Made by a program: the position numbers and the translations under genes
Assembly: GCA_936435175.1 (NCBI GenBank)
Contig: OW386558.1
Coordinates: forward strand, 18,511,337-18,575,336
Source: Glyphotaelius pellucidus
Lineage: Eukaryota; Arthropoda; Insecta; Trichoptera; Limnephilidae
Reading direction: 5' to 3'
DNA: 64,000 nt
The notes under the pieces: generated by a model
Databases searched by the model: none
What the model was told of the DNA's origin: nothing
The model's input: the letters and a program-made list of their open reading frames with translations, nothing else
In this document: positions 1-11,700 of the stretch, one piece after another
How the letters are laid out: each line of letters starts with the position of its first letter
How positions within the stretch are numbered: position 1 is the first letter of the stretch

Positions 1-47
1 TTATTGTTCATTGATGACTTATATTAATAATGAATGCTTCATTTTAG

Positions 48-889
48 ATAAAGGAAACATCTCGCCTCATAAATAACTTGATGGCTTATGAAACGGATGA
101 ATACATTCTTTTCAAGGTGAGTAGGTTAATAATTTATAAATTTACCACAAAAAGATCGTCACAAAATGTTACTGTTCAATTTATAAAGAGATTGTTTCTT
201 TTAAATCTTTATAAACGTATATCAAGTCAATAAAGTAGACAGCTTTGCTAAGGGATTTTTTATAAAATTTAGACGGGCAGTCGAGGCAAGGCACAAGGAA
301 ATTCAATCTTTTCATGGCAATCGCAGGGTTTAATACACGACCACTCCAAATTTCAAATCCGTGTCACGAAATCCATTGCCTGACAATGAATTCATTTTAT
401 AAAACTCTCCACTTTTTATCTGGTATTATTTAAGTACAAAAATTTATATTTGTATTTTATTCATTTCAGCTTCATCAAATATCTACGTACATGTTGCATA
501 ATTCTCCGCAATTTACTGCGGCAGGATTATTTCCTATAAACAACAGCCTGATTTTCACCGTAAGTATTCAATCCAAGTAATTTGGCTGCAGATTATTTGT
601 GGCGATCAATAAACCACAACCACCGCATACGCTGCATCATCAGACTTACTTAAAAAATTTTGGAGTGCCTCTTAATTGCCGACGCCACGGATTCCGGAAG
701 CAATAATCTAGTATCTAGACTGCACATGTGACCAAGGATAAATAAAGTTCATCACGTTGATCCCCATGTGTTTTAAGAAGAAAAGAAGTACCTACTTTCT
801 ATTACGGTGTTTTTTTTATATTTCTTTTTCAGATTATTGGTGCAATAGCAACGTATTTGGTCTATCTAATCCAATTTGTGAAATACTGA
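48..889 (+). CDS. GrA: gustatory receptor, 3' exons only (partial)
   Basis: Insect gustatory receptor (7tm_7 family), a seven-transmembrane ligand-gated channel of chemosensory neurons. Only the last three exons are inside the window: 48-116 (23 codons, after TTTTAG and before gtgagt), 470-559 (30 codons, after TTTCAG and before gtaag), and 833-889 (18 codons plus TGA, after TTTTTCAG). All introns are phase 0. The last exon reads IIGAIATYLVYLIQFVKY, with the family signature TYxxxxxQF. Exon sizes and sequence match the - strand paralogues GrB-GrD (for example LHQISTYMLHNSPQF against LHQMSIYMLHNSPQF). The first, large exon lies upstream of the window. It converges on GrB. AATAAA signals occur near 1188 and 1217. 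The three visible exons are open and properly spliced, so the gene is probably functional; the missing exon cannot be judged. Confidence 0.88.
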
Positions 890-1812
890 CCGCCATTTTT
901 GCAACCAATGGAGAGTCTTGACCATCTACAGAAAAATCATCCACTCCTACCGATCATCTGCTGTTCCTCTATGGTTCTCGCTGCCAAAAATTGCGGTTGC
1001 CTCCACACCACCCAGCCACCCAAAATCAGGCTTTTAACACTCCTTCGTCCTGCAGGCTTATCATGGAAAGGCTTATTCATATTAGCAATAGGATGTCCTT
1101 TTTCTTTACCAAGTGGCTTGTTCAGCGGAGTCATCCAGTTTTATGCAACTTAAAGTTTCCACAGTCTTTCTCAATTTTTTTCATGTCAATAAAGTGTACT
1201 TCTAAGGAATATTACAAATAAAACTTTTGAACGTATGTAAATTATTTTTATTTCGTTATTTAATGTTTTCAGTAAAACCGAAATTGCATTCATAAAATTA
1301 TTTGGAACTAATTTAATTACTGAACCATTCTTTCAATGAGTTCTTTTGCATTCCGACGAAATCAAAGATATTGAAAAACAAGGAGATGTGCTATCACGGC
1401 TACTCAAATACAAAATACAAAGTTAACATTGAGAATATCATTTTATGGATTTTCACAACAACAAAAACACATTGTGGGTAGTATTGGAATTAACATTATT
1501 AAAAAAAAAAAAAACAACTGTGCGGACAAAATTTAGTTTTCTAATTATAGATTAGATCGAAACAATTTATATGGATTGTTACGAATCGAACTTATTCCAA
1601 TTTATCTGTTCTGACAATATGAATTTTTCATCAAATGAAAGTTTTAACTTTAACTTTTTTTCTTAAAATACCGACATAGCGATATGGTATTGTTGCCATC
1701 CCTATTCGTCTTCAATTGTATGTATTGCTAATCGTGAATGCTGTCGGGACATGTACGCACAGAAATCTGTTCTAAGTATTAGTGCCAACGAAAGTTAGAA
1801 AAGGGGCGTACA
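890..1812. other. Intergenic / 3' region of GrA
   Basis: AT-rich sequence after the GrA stop. It holds AATAAA-type polyadenylation signals near 1188 and 1217 and a run of A at 1501-1514. I see no coding sequence; the short ORFs near 899-1221 match no family and lack context. Confidence 0.5.
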
Positions 1813-2395
1813 CCTTTTTTTTTTTACATTAACTCCACACAGGAGGCCTTGAGGAAAATAATTCCCCTCAGGGCCCATGTCATCTAGGATGCTGTGTGGA
1901 GGGTCTTTTTGAGGAGAGGAAGGAATGAACATTGGTCTTGAAGAGACCCATGTTGTAGGAGGGAGGAAACACAGATGCCGGTAAATCGTTCCATAGCCGA
2001 GCTGTTGAACTCAAGAACGAGTCGAAAAAACGACCCGTTCTCATGTGACAAATGTTAACCGTGTACATATGTTGGGCGCGCGTTTGGCGTGTCTCCCGAC
2101 TATGCACCGGTGCCGAAGGGATCAATGACGCTAGTTCCTCAGAGCATCTTCCATTGAAATACCGGTAGAACATGGATAGCATTCCCACCCGACGCCTGTG
2201 CTCTAAAGATTGCAACCCGTTCGTTAAGATGGGAGAATCTATCAAACGGACCGCCCGTTTCTGCACAGAGTCGAGGGTATTTTTCAAGTTTACCTTAGCG
2301 TAAGCGAAGGCGTGCAGTTGTATTGGTGAACAAAACCGGCGACACTGGGCAAAACAATTCCACACAGTACAGACTGCTGATAGCACATCTCTTAT
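1813..2395 (-). mobile_element. LINE (CR1/Jockey-like) 3' end, 5'-truncated
   Basis: The minus-strand ORF 2386-1880 (168 codons) is the C-terminal tail of a non-LTR reverse transcriptase. Readable landmarks are LDSVQKRAVRLI, LEHRRRVGMLSMFYRYF and ARLWNDLPASVFPPSYN, the typical region after the RT thumb in CR1/Jockey-type elements. The palm domain is missing, so the copy is 5'-truncated. After the stop comes a 3' UTR with CCTGAGG/CCTCA hairpin-like segments and a poly(A) tail (read as T at about 1816-1826). That 3' tail is shared with the SINE copies in this window. The ORF is still open, which suggests a fairly recent insertion. Confidence 0.8.
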
Positions 2396-2928
2396 ATTTC
2401 AATATCTTTGAACAAAACCAATTTGTACATAATTTTGACCCAATCATTTACAGACCACTTTCGTTTGTGTTACTTCATAAGTAAACTGTGAGAATATTTT
2501 AGTGGTCAACCTGATCACTCAGATGTTGAGCGAGACGGCAGATGCCGGAAGTATAAAAAGCATTGTCAGCTAGGGACTCGCTCTCTCAATCTCAAGCTAG
2601 CTCTCAAGTTACAACTAACGTATTGTTGATCTCGTTATAAATAAATCTGTTGTCGAACCACGGATGTAATTATTCAAAAGGAATAAATCCACTCACAAAG
2701 ATCTCCTCCCTATTCCAACATAAAATAAACTAAGGCTATAATAGTTTCAAAGTAATAGTCATATAGGCCCACGCATGGCGTATCATACTTATTTTCCAAA
2801 AGGCAAAAATACAACATAAACAAAATAAAAAAACAGTAAAATAATTTTTTTGTTGATTAGATTCAAGCCTTTGAAGGTGATGTGCGGATAAGAAAAATTC
2901 TTTTGTTTTGTCTTCAGGTACTTATGTT
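2396..2928. other. Non-coding stretch with a promoter-like segment
   Basis: No gene seen. Around 2525-2660 a denser segment contains AGTATAAAAAGCA followed by a CT-rich leader and AATAAA, the layout of an LTR U3-R-U5. No second copy, TG...CA ends or target duplication could be found, so a solo LTR is only a possibility. Confidence 0.25.
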
Positions 2929-3041
2929 CTAAAGTGTCCAGTCCACAGCTTCGAAAAGTACTCTTCGTAATGCTGGCTCCATGACAAATCCTTGCGGTAT
3001 TTCAGCGGATTTCTTTGAAACTTATTAAATTCACGTTGAAT
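2929..3041 (-). other. Conserved block downstream of GrB (coding-like, frame broken)
   Basis: Read on the minus strand after an AG (ACCAG), this segment aligns with the blocks downstream of GrC (8595-8512) and GrD (15282-15175). It contains IPQGFVMEPALRR, matching IPQGFVVKPVERR and MPQGFDMTPVERR. The spacer between the AG and PQGF is 41 nt here against 33 and 39 nt in the others, so the frame is shifted. It may be a decayed extra 3' exon or conserved 3' UTR. Confidence 0.35.
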
Positions 3042-3212
3042 CTGGTTGGCCTTAAGAATATTAAAAGGCAGGCAGTCTTTTGTTTGCAAATAGTAATGCA
3101 GTTATTTTTTAATTCCGCTCGCTGTCTTTGAGTGGTTCATATACTGTTATTGCTATGCCAGGAACACTGGCGCCATTCTTTTAAACTTTAGCATGAAAAC
3201 AACGAATAGATC

Positions 3213-5812
3213 CTATTCGTCCTTTAATTGACACATTATTACCATGTATGTTGTGAAAGCACCAAATACCTGAAAAATGACAACATATCCGTTTCAGAAA
3301 ATCAATCAAATTATTTAATACGAGAGCAGCTCAGAAAGGTATTTGTGTCGATGTCTTCTTCAAATTTGTTCAAGTTTGCATTTTCTTTTCTACACTTAAA
3401 CGTTAACAAATATATTCAATTCAAATTCAAAAACCATTTATTGCACAAAAATACAAGTGGGTACAAAAGGTTATTAAAGATATTCACTACCATTTCTCAA
3501 GGCTCAACTTTAGTTATGATGGGAATCCAATAATAAACAAAAACACTCATTCTCAAGTAAGATAATAATAATAGTACGATAATAATGCATCATTTGATTC
3601 AAATTCAGGCAGAGGTTCGATATTTTATAAAGATCAAAATTTATTCATAAAACTTACGGTAGAATATATAAGAGAAATATTACTCATTCCTTATAAAAAT
3701 TATAAGGAACAAGTAACAGGAAATAATGATCATCAACATGGAGTGAATAATGTCGTTAAATTTAAAAAATATATATTTGATGGTTTTTGCGGAGATGTGA
3801 CGCCCTTCATCGGAGCAATAACTCCACGCAAAAGGCCCAGGGGTAAATAATTTCCCTAATGGCCTGATCTTTAGAAATGTGGAGGTACTTATTGAGTAGA
3901 AAGGGAAATAAACACGGGTCTTAAGCCGCCGCTACCCGAATTTCTATCGATTTTTTGCATATCCCTCTTGAACATTTGAAGTTTTTTAGCTCTTAAAAAA
4001 ATAAATGTTATTTTTTAATATAATATCTATACAATCCCCACGCCGAAACGCAAATTATATGAAATTCCTTCGTTAAAAAAAAATACCAAAGTATGCTCCG
4101 AAAATTTTTGTTTTCAAGTCTGTCTTCATTATTTAACAAGTTATATATATGAAAAAATTCACGGTGTTTCGTTGAACCTTGTTTTAGATTTTTGCTTTAT
4201 TCTAAACGAGTCGTGGTTTATTAAACATTTTCACAATTTTCGTTTCAATTTTATCGTTTGAAATACGAGCGCGCTCTGTCCAACATTCGTCATTACATAT
4301 CTCTCCATCTTCTTCTTTTTGTGCTCAGATACGGCGCCTTAAAAATAAGAAGACAAACGTTTCACAGCTGAGCTTATGAACTCAAGAATGAGAATTAACA
4401 CGCAAGAGGCCAAAATTTCTCCATGCTAAACCGTTCTACCCTAATGAACTCACCGTGAAAAGAAGGGTGTTGTTTATCGGAAAAAGTCCTGCAGCAGAAA
4501 ACTGTGGAGAGTTGTGCAGCATGTAGATCGACATTTGATGAAGCTAAAAACAGTTTGTTTCTTAAGAATGTCAATTTTTATTATCAAAATCACAATAGGT
4601 ACTACTGCACCAGGTTGATAATATTGAATGAAACCTTACTTTGAAAAGTACGTTTTCATCTGTTTCAAATGACATTAAATCATTTATAAGGCGAGCAGTT
4701 TTTTTAACCTGTAAATTAAGAAGTCGTGAATTTCACAGCCTTGTTTTTCAGAATCACGTAGTGAAATAATTTTTTATTAAACTTGCCTCGTTTTTACAAA
4801 TATTGCATACGACTGCTATGAAAAACAGATTTACAGAATTCACCAGGCATCGTATTATGCGTAGACAATAAATTTCGAATACAATAACTGGTGGAAACAA
4901 TGTTTTTGGTTCCAAAGATAAAATAAAAATTACATAAAACGCATTGAATAAAGAATTTAAAAATGATAAAGTAATGACCGACAGTAATGTAAAGCAAAAA
5001 TAATCATTAAAATTGGAGTTATTTTTACAAATATAGGCATAAGATTTCCAAATCAGTCCCAACTTTACACACGTTTTCTGTTTGTAAGGTATATTTATTG
5101 AAGATTCAGTCACAGATGGATTTGATAAATCCATTCGTAACATACAAATTGTTTTATTCAAAGTGTGCAAATTTATCTGTGTAGTAATGACGAATGATGA
5201 ACCAATGAATTGAATCAAAGATATCGTGTATGATGGCCAAAGTACAGCAACAAATACGGGTAGACCTTCATTCTCTTGTAACCACCGTGCGGCAAAAAAG
5301 GTCAGTCCGAATAACAAAACACAGAAAATAAATTCCATAACCGATGCAACAAAAAACTTTAATTTCAGATAAGTATAACTCCTTTCAAAACCCAAATCCT
5401 TAAAAATATCATCGAGCTTTTCAGCAATCTCAAAATGTTTCGCTAAAAATTCACTATTGCAATATTTCACGACATGAATCGTAACTACTGCAAAGAATCC
5501 ACAAAAAAATTGAGAATTTTCAGAATACTTAAAAATCTGTGGAAGTCTTCTGTAGTAAGAGATTTCTGGTAAGTTCAAAAGGACTAAACTGTAATAGAAA
5601 TATATTGATGGCAGTAAAAAGCCTATGATGGAGAAAGGTACACTTGAAATGGTTTTTGATTTGACAGAACTGATTTTAAATTTGAATTGAGTCATTCCCA
5701 AGAAACCTCCTAAACAGATCACTGGACTCATTGCATCCAATAATGAATTTGACTTGAAAAAATACTCGAAAACTTTGGTCATCTTGGTAACTTTGACTTC
5801 ATAATGTTTCAT
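3213..5812 (-). CDS. GrB: gustatory receptor, 4 exons, intact
   Basis: Gustatory receptor (7tm_7), a predicted seven-pass channel subunit in the dendrite membrane of taste neurons; ligand not predictable. Exons: 5812-4787 (342 codons), 4708-4640 (23), 4543-4454 (30), 3269-3213 (18 plus TAG), giving 413 residues, the usual Gr length. Exon 1 holds six hydrophobic segments, including the one around AVLWPSYTISLIQFIGSS. The last exon gives TTYMVIMCQL, the TYxxxxxQF-type signature with L for F. All junctions are phase 0. Intron 1 uses a GC donor (GAG|GCAAGT) with a TTTACAG acceptor; introns 2 and 3 use GTAAGG and GTGAGT. The start Met at 5812 aligns with that of GrC. Intron 3 (about 1.2 kb) contains a LINE tail. 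Paralogue of GrC and GrD. Confidence 0.9.
3785..3960 (-). mobile_element. LINE 3' tail fragment in GrB intron 3
   Basis: On the minus strand this reads as the end of a CR1-like LINE followed by a tail resembling the LINE at 1813-2395: a GATCAGGCC...CCTGGGCC hairpin-like segment then GTGGAGTTATTG. It is diverged and has no open frame. The exact boundaries are uncertain. Confidence 0.35.
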
Positions 5813-6139
5813 TTGCTAGGGTCAGATTATAATAACAACAGCTTAGTCAGGGGCTTGACTAATTTTTGAGAATTTTCTGACAGTGTATTTCTAACGTTTT
5901 GTGATGATTTCGGATTTTTACCCTTTCAATACCATTTAAACAATTAATTTAATTAATAACAATTAATTATATAAATAACAAAAGCTTTTCACCTTTCGTC
6001 ATATTCATTCTTAATCCATTATTCATTTAATTTCCATTAGCTGAATATTTAAGTTATTGGAATAACTTTTGCAGGGTTTACCAATCAATGTAATATATAA
6101 TTGATGAAAAAAATACGAGTTGTACCACTTTATTAAAGT
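5813..6139. other. 5' flank of GrB
   Basis: AT-rich upstream region of GrB. The first 80 bases resemble the flanks just upstream of GrC and GrD (AATAACAACAGCTTAG against AATAACAGCACAACTTAG), so promoter-proximal DNA was duplicated with the genes. No core promoter element could be assigned. Confidence 0.4.
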
Positions 6140-6275
6140 TCTTCTTCTTCTTCTTCCCCTTATCCTATTCGGGTCGGGTATCAATTGCATCAACAAGGCC
6201 CCTCCATACGTCCCTGTCGTGTGCTGATTGTTCGGCCTCCGTCCATGGCAGTCCCATCCTCTCCTCATGTGTTGA
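6140..6275 (-). mobile_element. LINE 3' end with (GAA)n tail
   Basis: The minus strand reads PWTEAEQSAHDRDVWRGLVD and then a stop and a (GAA)n run at 6140-6156. The AxDRxxWRxLVDA pattern followed by a simple-repeat tail is typical for the C-terminus of some insect non-LTR elements. Only about 40 codons remain. Confidence 0.6.
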
Positions 6276-6975
6276 TTTATTCCTAATTCCTCGTGTGTTG
6301 ATTTATTTTTAGAAAGTGAATCTGTTAAATTAATGCCTTCTTATTTGTTAAATACTATTTACTAAATTTCCGTTATACACTTATGGAAGTATTGGTACCT
6401 GGTAAGGTCAATATTCCCATAGCAGAAAGAAAACTTTAAATTACATTTACAATTGCAGAAAATTAACTGCTTTTATATTAATTGCTAAAACATGTTTTAC
6501 ACCACCGCCACTGGCATGGTTCTAGTACTTGAGCTGCACTGGAATCATGTTTTGAGTAGTATTGTGACAATAATTGCTGAATCGTATTGAAAGCCTGAGC
6601 CCAAATACCAATCTACTTGTTGAACTCCTTTGAACAACTAACTTATTGAATACTTTTACCTGCTTGTATTGTGCGTGCTTATGTTTATCATGCCCAGTTT
6701 ATTATTTATGTACTATATACTTGTTGTTCCTGTACAACTTAGCAATTTTGCATGTAAAAGTCTTCAAGGCGTAAATAAATAAATAAAGAAATTGCTTTCT
6801 TCACATGGATATTGCTTCTGAAGAAGATGACAATAATAATAAATCCAAACGAAATATAAAACAGAACAAGACACAGAAAGTAATAACCGTAGGCGTTGTC
6901 TCGACCGTATCAATCACATCATTTTTATTATATATTACAATTATTAGACACTATTTTTGTTTTCTATTTTTTGGG
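6276..6975. other. Intergenic, no gene seen
   Basis: AT-rich sequence without recognisable coding potential. The ORF at 6805-7020 runs into the SINE that starts near 6976 and matches no family. Confidence 0.5.
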
Positions 6976-7270
6976 AGGCAGGTGCCGGTACCGCCGCCCC
7001 GGGAACCATTTATTGGATAACCAACACCCCTACCATGGGTCACAGTAGTGAGCTACGTTTGATGACTTAGCAGGGATGCTAGGGTGGGATTCTTGGGGTG
7101 AGGTTTTTCTAGGTCTTGTCTGACAACTGCGAGATGGGCCGTATCGGGAGAGAATGGCCCCTCCGGCCAGACTCTCTCGAGTCATTGTCTTTTACCGCAA
7201 TGATAGGGATGGATTCATACGTCCATCAATCCTGGATACTCCCAGATTCCTACCAACCCCTCGTGCCTTT
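6976..7270 (+). mobile_element. SINE copy, 3'-truncated
   Basis: Same family as the full copies at 27262-27735 and 34047-34522. Shared landmarks are GGTACCGCCGCCC, ATTGGATAACCAACACC, a GACTTAGCAGGGATGC block, GGGGTGAGGTTT and CAGATTCCTACC. It ends at the border of the minisatellite and lacks the LINE-like tail. Confidence 0.75.
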
Positions 7271-8096
7271 TTTAATCAATTCCAATACAAAGGTTTATCA
7301 TAGGCATACTTAACATTCTCATCTACATACGTAGGCATTCTCAGTATTCTCATGAATACATACAAAGACATTCTCTTAATAAATCAATTCCAATACAAAG
7401 GTCTATCGTAGGCACACTTAACATTTTCATAGACACATACGAAGCCATTCTCAAATAAATCAATTACAATTCAAGGGTTTATCATAGGCATAATTAACAT
7501 TCTCATGGACACGTACGAAGGCATTCTCAAATAAATCAATTACAATACAAGGGTTCGTCATAGGCATACTTAACATTCTCAGACACATACGAAGGCATTC
7601 TCAAATAAATCAATTACAATACAAGGGTTCGTCATAGGCATACTTAACATTCTCATGGACACATACGAAGGCATTCTCAAATAAATCAATTACAATACAA
7701 GGGTTTATCGCCCATATATCAGCACCGGTTTATCAGCATACTTAACATTCTCACAGAAACATTCGACGGCATTCACAAATAAATCAATTACAACACAAAG
7801 ATATATCATGGCGTAGGTACATTCTCATAGACATATTTAAAGCCATACTCAAACAAATCAATTACAACACAACATAGGCGTACTTAACATTTGCTTGGAC
7901 ACATACGCTTCTCAATTAAAACAATTACAACACAAAGACATATCATGGCGTAGGTACATTCTCAGACATATTTAAAGCCATACTCAATCAATTACAACAC
8001 AACATAGGCGTACTTAACATTTGCTTGGACACATACGCTTCTCAAATAAAACAATTACAACACAAAGACATATCATGGCGTACCTAACATTTTCAT
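7271..8096. repeat. Minisatellite, 73-77 bp unit (GrC side)
   Basis: About eleven head-to-tail units built on AAATCAATTACAATACAAGG, a variable TATCATAGGCATACTTAACA part and a CACATACGAAGGCATTCTC end. The same satellite family lies at 12925-13094 and 14271-14735, in the equivalent place of the duplicated GrD unit. Confidence 0.9.
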
Positions 8097-8187
8097 TTAA
8101 TTTCACCTCTTAACCAACTTAGCTGAAGATGATGTTGTTAATTCTGAATTTGAAATTTGAAATCGACAAAAATGACAAAAAATGTAG

Positions 8188-8263
8188 GTCCCCATGGCCG
8201 AGTTGGTTAAGGCGCTGCGTCCCGATAACACAAGAGATTCTGGATTCGAGTCCCAGTTGCGAC
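8188..8263 (+). pseudogene. tRNA-like (Leu/Ser type) relic
   Basis: A 76-nt tRNA-like sequence with a type II-style D arm (TGGCCGAGTTGGTTAAGGCG, box A) and a T arm (GATTCGAGTCCC, box B). The putative anticodon loop CCCGATA would give CGA (Ser) but lacks U33. The acceptor stem GTCCCCA/TTGCGAC has two mismatches, and the variable arm is too short for a type II tRNA. Probably a tRNA pseudogene or SINE head. A more decayed copy lies at 14819-14910. Confidence 0.65.
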
Positions 8264-8511
8264 CGTTACCTTTTTTATTGTTCTTATATTCATGTTTTAA
8301 TTATTGCCTTCTTCGATGATATAATCGTATAATATTTAACTTTTTGCGTAGAGAGTGAGTTAAATATCGTAAGTATATTGTATTTCAACGTTCTCTGTCT
8401 GGTTTAAAGGGATGAATAAATAATAGTTCTCTTTTATTATGTTATACATATTTATAGGCGATAATTAAATCATGGTATGTAATATAAAGTGATTAATACA
8501 AAAAAAATAAC

Positions 8512-8595
8512 TTAAACATTTAACCTTCTTTCAACTGGCTTCACAACAAATCCTTGCGGTATTCCAGAAACAGAATAAAAATAATTCCTTTGAAT
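8512..8595 (-). other. Conserved coding-like block downstream of GrC
   Basis: After a plausible acceptor (TTTTATACCAG) there is a 27-codon open segment starting IQRNYFYSVSGIPQGF and containing VVKPVERR, ending in TAA. The GrD counterpart (15282-15175) differs by a 6-nt in-frame indel and keeps PQGF and PVERR. It lies about 115 nt past the GrC stop. It could be an alternative terminal exon, a small separate gene, or 3' UTR. Confidence 0.35.
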
Positions 8596-8709
8596 CTGGT
8601 ATAAAAATTAGATTTGACGATAGCTGGTTATATAAAACGTCTTCGTGGAGTTTCGAAGACGGTATTAAGCTTTGGTACATGTATATTGCATGCGGCATTC
8701 TCTCTGATC

Positions 8710-11700
8710 TTAGTTTGATGCAGGCAAAATGTCCTTTGTTTGTTCGTCCTTAAATTGACACAATATTACCATGTATGTTGTTAAAGCCCCAGTTACCTGA
8801 AAGAAATAAAATGTGTTTTTCTATCTGGTGTTATGTTTTTTTACCGGTTATGCTTTTTTAAATTACTTTTTATTCTTAAGATGTTGATAATATAAATATA
8901 CTGTTCAATGTCCTCTGCGCAAGATGTCAAGGTGGGTTGTATGGACTTGTTCAGTGGTATATTACGTAAAAGGTGGACTTAAGACTTAGTTATAATATAA
9001 GAAAAAATCCCGATCAATCATTAAAATACCTAATTAACCTCTGCAAAATTTAAACAAAATAAATTTATCTAATTAGTGAGATCACTCCAAGTGGTTCGCT
9101 GCGTTTGTTGATTTAGCAGGAGTGCCCGAGTTCATGGGGTGAGGTTTGTCCTGGTCTTGGAGGTGGATGCGATTTCGGATCGGGAGAGACTGTTTGAGGG
9201 AGACCTTTTCACCTCTCTAGCAGGACTCTCTTAAATCGTCACCGTCCACCGTAGCGGGATGGATGAATTTATACATCCTTCACTAATGGACACATTGACT
9301 CTCAGATTCCTACCCACCCCTCATACATTTTTTCCTTTCCACCCTCCTTCCTTTTCCTAAAACGATCCCTTCACAGCATCCCCAAAGATGACATAGGCCC
9401 TGAGCAATTTTTCTTTCCTCAGGGCCTCATGTGTAGAGCTCTTGTTAAAAAAGAAGAAAAAAAGGGAATGATCATCCTCACCGTAAAGAGAAGGGTATTG
9501 TTGATGGGGAAAAGTCCTGCAGTGGAGAGCCTTGGTGCATTGTGCAGCATGTAGATCGACATTTGATGAAGCTGAAAAAATTTGCAAGTGGGTGTTTATT
9601 TTTTTAAATCACCATCATCAAACAGTATTCATAGCCTGGCGATTGTACGGTTGAAATTTAAGAATCCGACTATGAACACAACTCTGACGCCGCGTCTTAC
9701 GCAAAACCGTTTTCGTGCGTGGAGTTTGTGTATAAGTCTACTTTTGTAATAGAACCAAATTAAAGCAACACCATCATGAAGAGCATCGCCTAGCAGGTGT
9801 AATTACTATAAGGTTTGTAATCTCCACATTTGGAGAGATTGATTATTGTTCTTTAGACTTTATGTCCGGGTTAAATCTTCCCCACAGGAAAAATTTAACC
9901 CTTCCACACACTTTTCCACAAATGATCATCTAGTCAATCCACGCGATGTAATTGCATTGTATAAGTATAATAAATTCAAAACTATACAAGAACAACACGT
10001 CAACCTACCAGAGACCATATGGGAAAATACTTCACCGACTCCAGATATTTTCATATCAGAGGGTTCGGCTGAATAGAACTCCTAACTGAACCGATAAATC
10101 CTACTGATCCCTCAATATAAATATTTAAAAAATCTTTCGTAATCCTACATGTGTTTAATATGACTGGTTTTTGCATCTTTATATAAAGATTCTTTGATAA
10201 ATCTAATAAGCCTAAAATTTTAATTAGAGAGCTAGGTATAATGCCAGTAGCCGAAATAACAAATGGTAATATTTTGATAGTCCGAGAATGCCAAATTCTT
10301 TTAATCTCATTTCCTAAATCTGCATATTTTCTAATTTTTTCAGAAACAGATTTTTTTATTATTATTATAAAACACCAGTTACAATAATTATCATAATATG
10401 ATTATTATTGTAACTGGTAGTTGTGAATAATAATACCACGCGTCTATATATTATATATGACGTCATTGCCTGTATTGGTTACTTTGTCCCGGTGACTAGC
10501 TGTCACTGGATCCCAGTGGATCCGAAGTAGCGGCTATTTTAAGAACCAGTTCCTACCGGATTTATAAAATGGTCACCAAACTGGGCGAAGCTAAACCAAA
10601 AGCCATCCGCAAGTCTAGCTGCGAAAAACTGCTGAGCGGGGTTTTAACTTCTAGTTATATTATTATTAGTGGTCGTGTCGACAAAATATAACCTTACTTT
10701 GAAAATGGCGTTTTCATCAGTTTCAGAAGACATTAAAACATTCACAAGACGAGCAGTTTCCTTAGTCTGTAAATTAACAGAATGTAACAAATTACATATA
10801 AAAAACATTGCTTTTCAGATAACAAACAAGGAGAAGCCATTTAAAAAAACAACTTGCCTCCTCCTCACAAAAGTTGCACACGATTGCTATGAATAACAGA
10901 TTTATGGCATTCGCTAGACACCTTATTATGCGAAGAAGGAATATTTGACTTATACCTCTTGAAAAAACGAATTCAGGTAAAAAAGAAAAAATGAAAAAAG
11001 CGAAAAATGCGTTGAATAAAGTATTTAAGAAGGACAAAGTGATGACGGCCAAAAAAATTAAAGAAATGAAATCATTCAGATTGCAGCTATTTTTACAAAC
11101 ACAGGCGTAAGATTTCCAAATAAGATCCAATTTCTGAACATGGTTCGAAGTTGTTAAATTTAATGCACATGTCTTCTTGTTGAAAACATTATTAGAAATT
11201 TCAATCGTAGGTGGAATCGATGAACTTATCTGCATCTTACTAATTTCTTTATTCAAAGTCTGCAAATTTATCCATGTGATAATAATGAACGAAGATCCAT
11301 AAAATTGAGCCAAAGATATCGTATATGACGGCCAAAGAACGACAGTCATTAATTGAAAACGATTTTCGGGTATTGTTCGAGCAGCCCGATAAGTTAAACC
11401 CAATAAAGAGACACAGAAAAGAAATTCCAGAATTGATGCAACCAAAAATTTAAGTTTCAAAAAAGTATAATTTCTCTCACATCCCAAATCCTTGAAAATT
11501 TCAATAATTTTTTCAACAATTTCAAAGTAATTTGCTAAATATTCCCGATTCCAATAAACCAGAATGTGAATCGCAACTATTGTGACGAAACCACAATAAA
11601 TTTGAAAGTACTCAGAATAATTCATAACTTGTGGAAGAGCTTTCATTTGAGGAAGTCCTGGCTTATTAACATATGATATCATACAGCAACAATATATAGA

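Noticed and set aside
8188..8263. Functional tRNA-Ser/Leu gene
   Set aside because: Mismatched acceptor stem, no U33 and a short variable arm.
9357..9587. 76-codon minus ORF overlapping GrC exon 3
   Set aside because: Mostly SINE tail read through into the exon in another frame.
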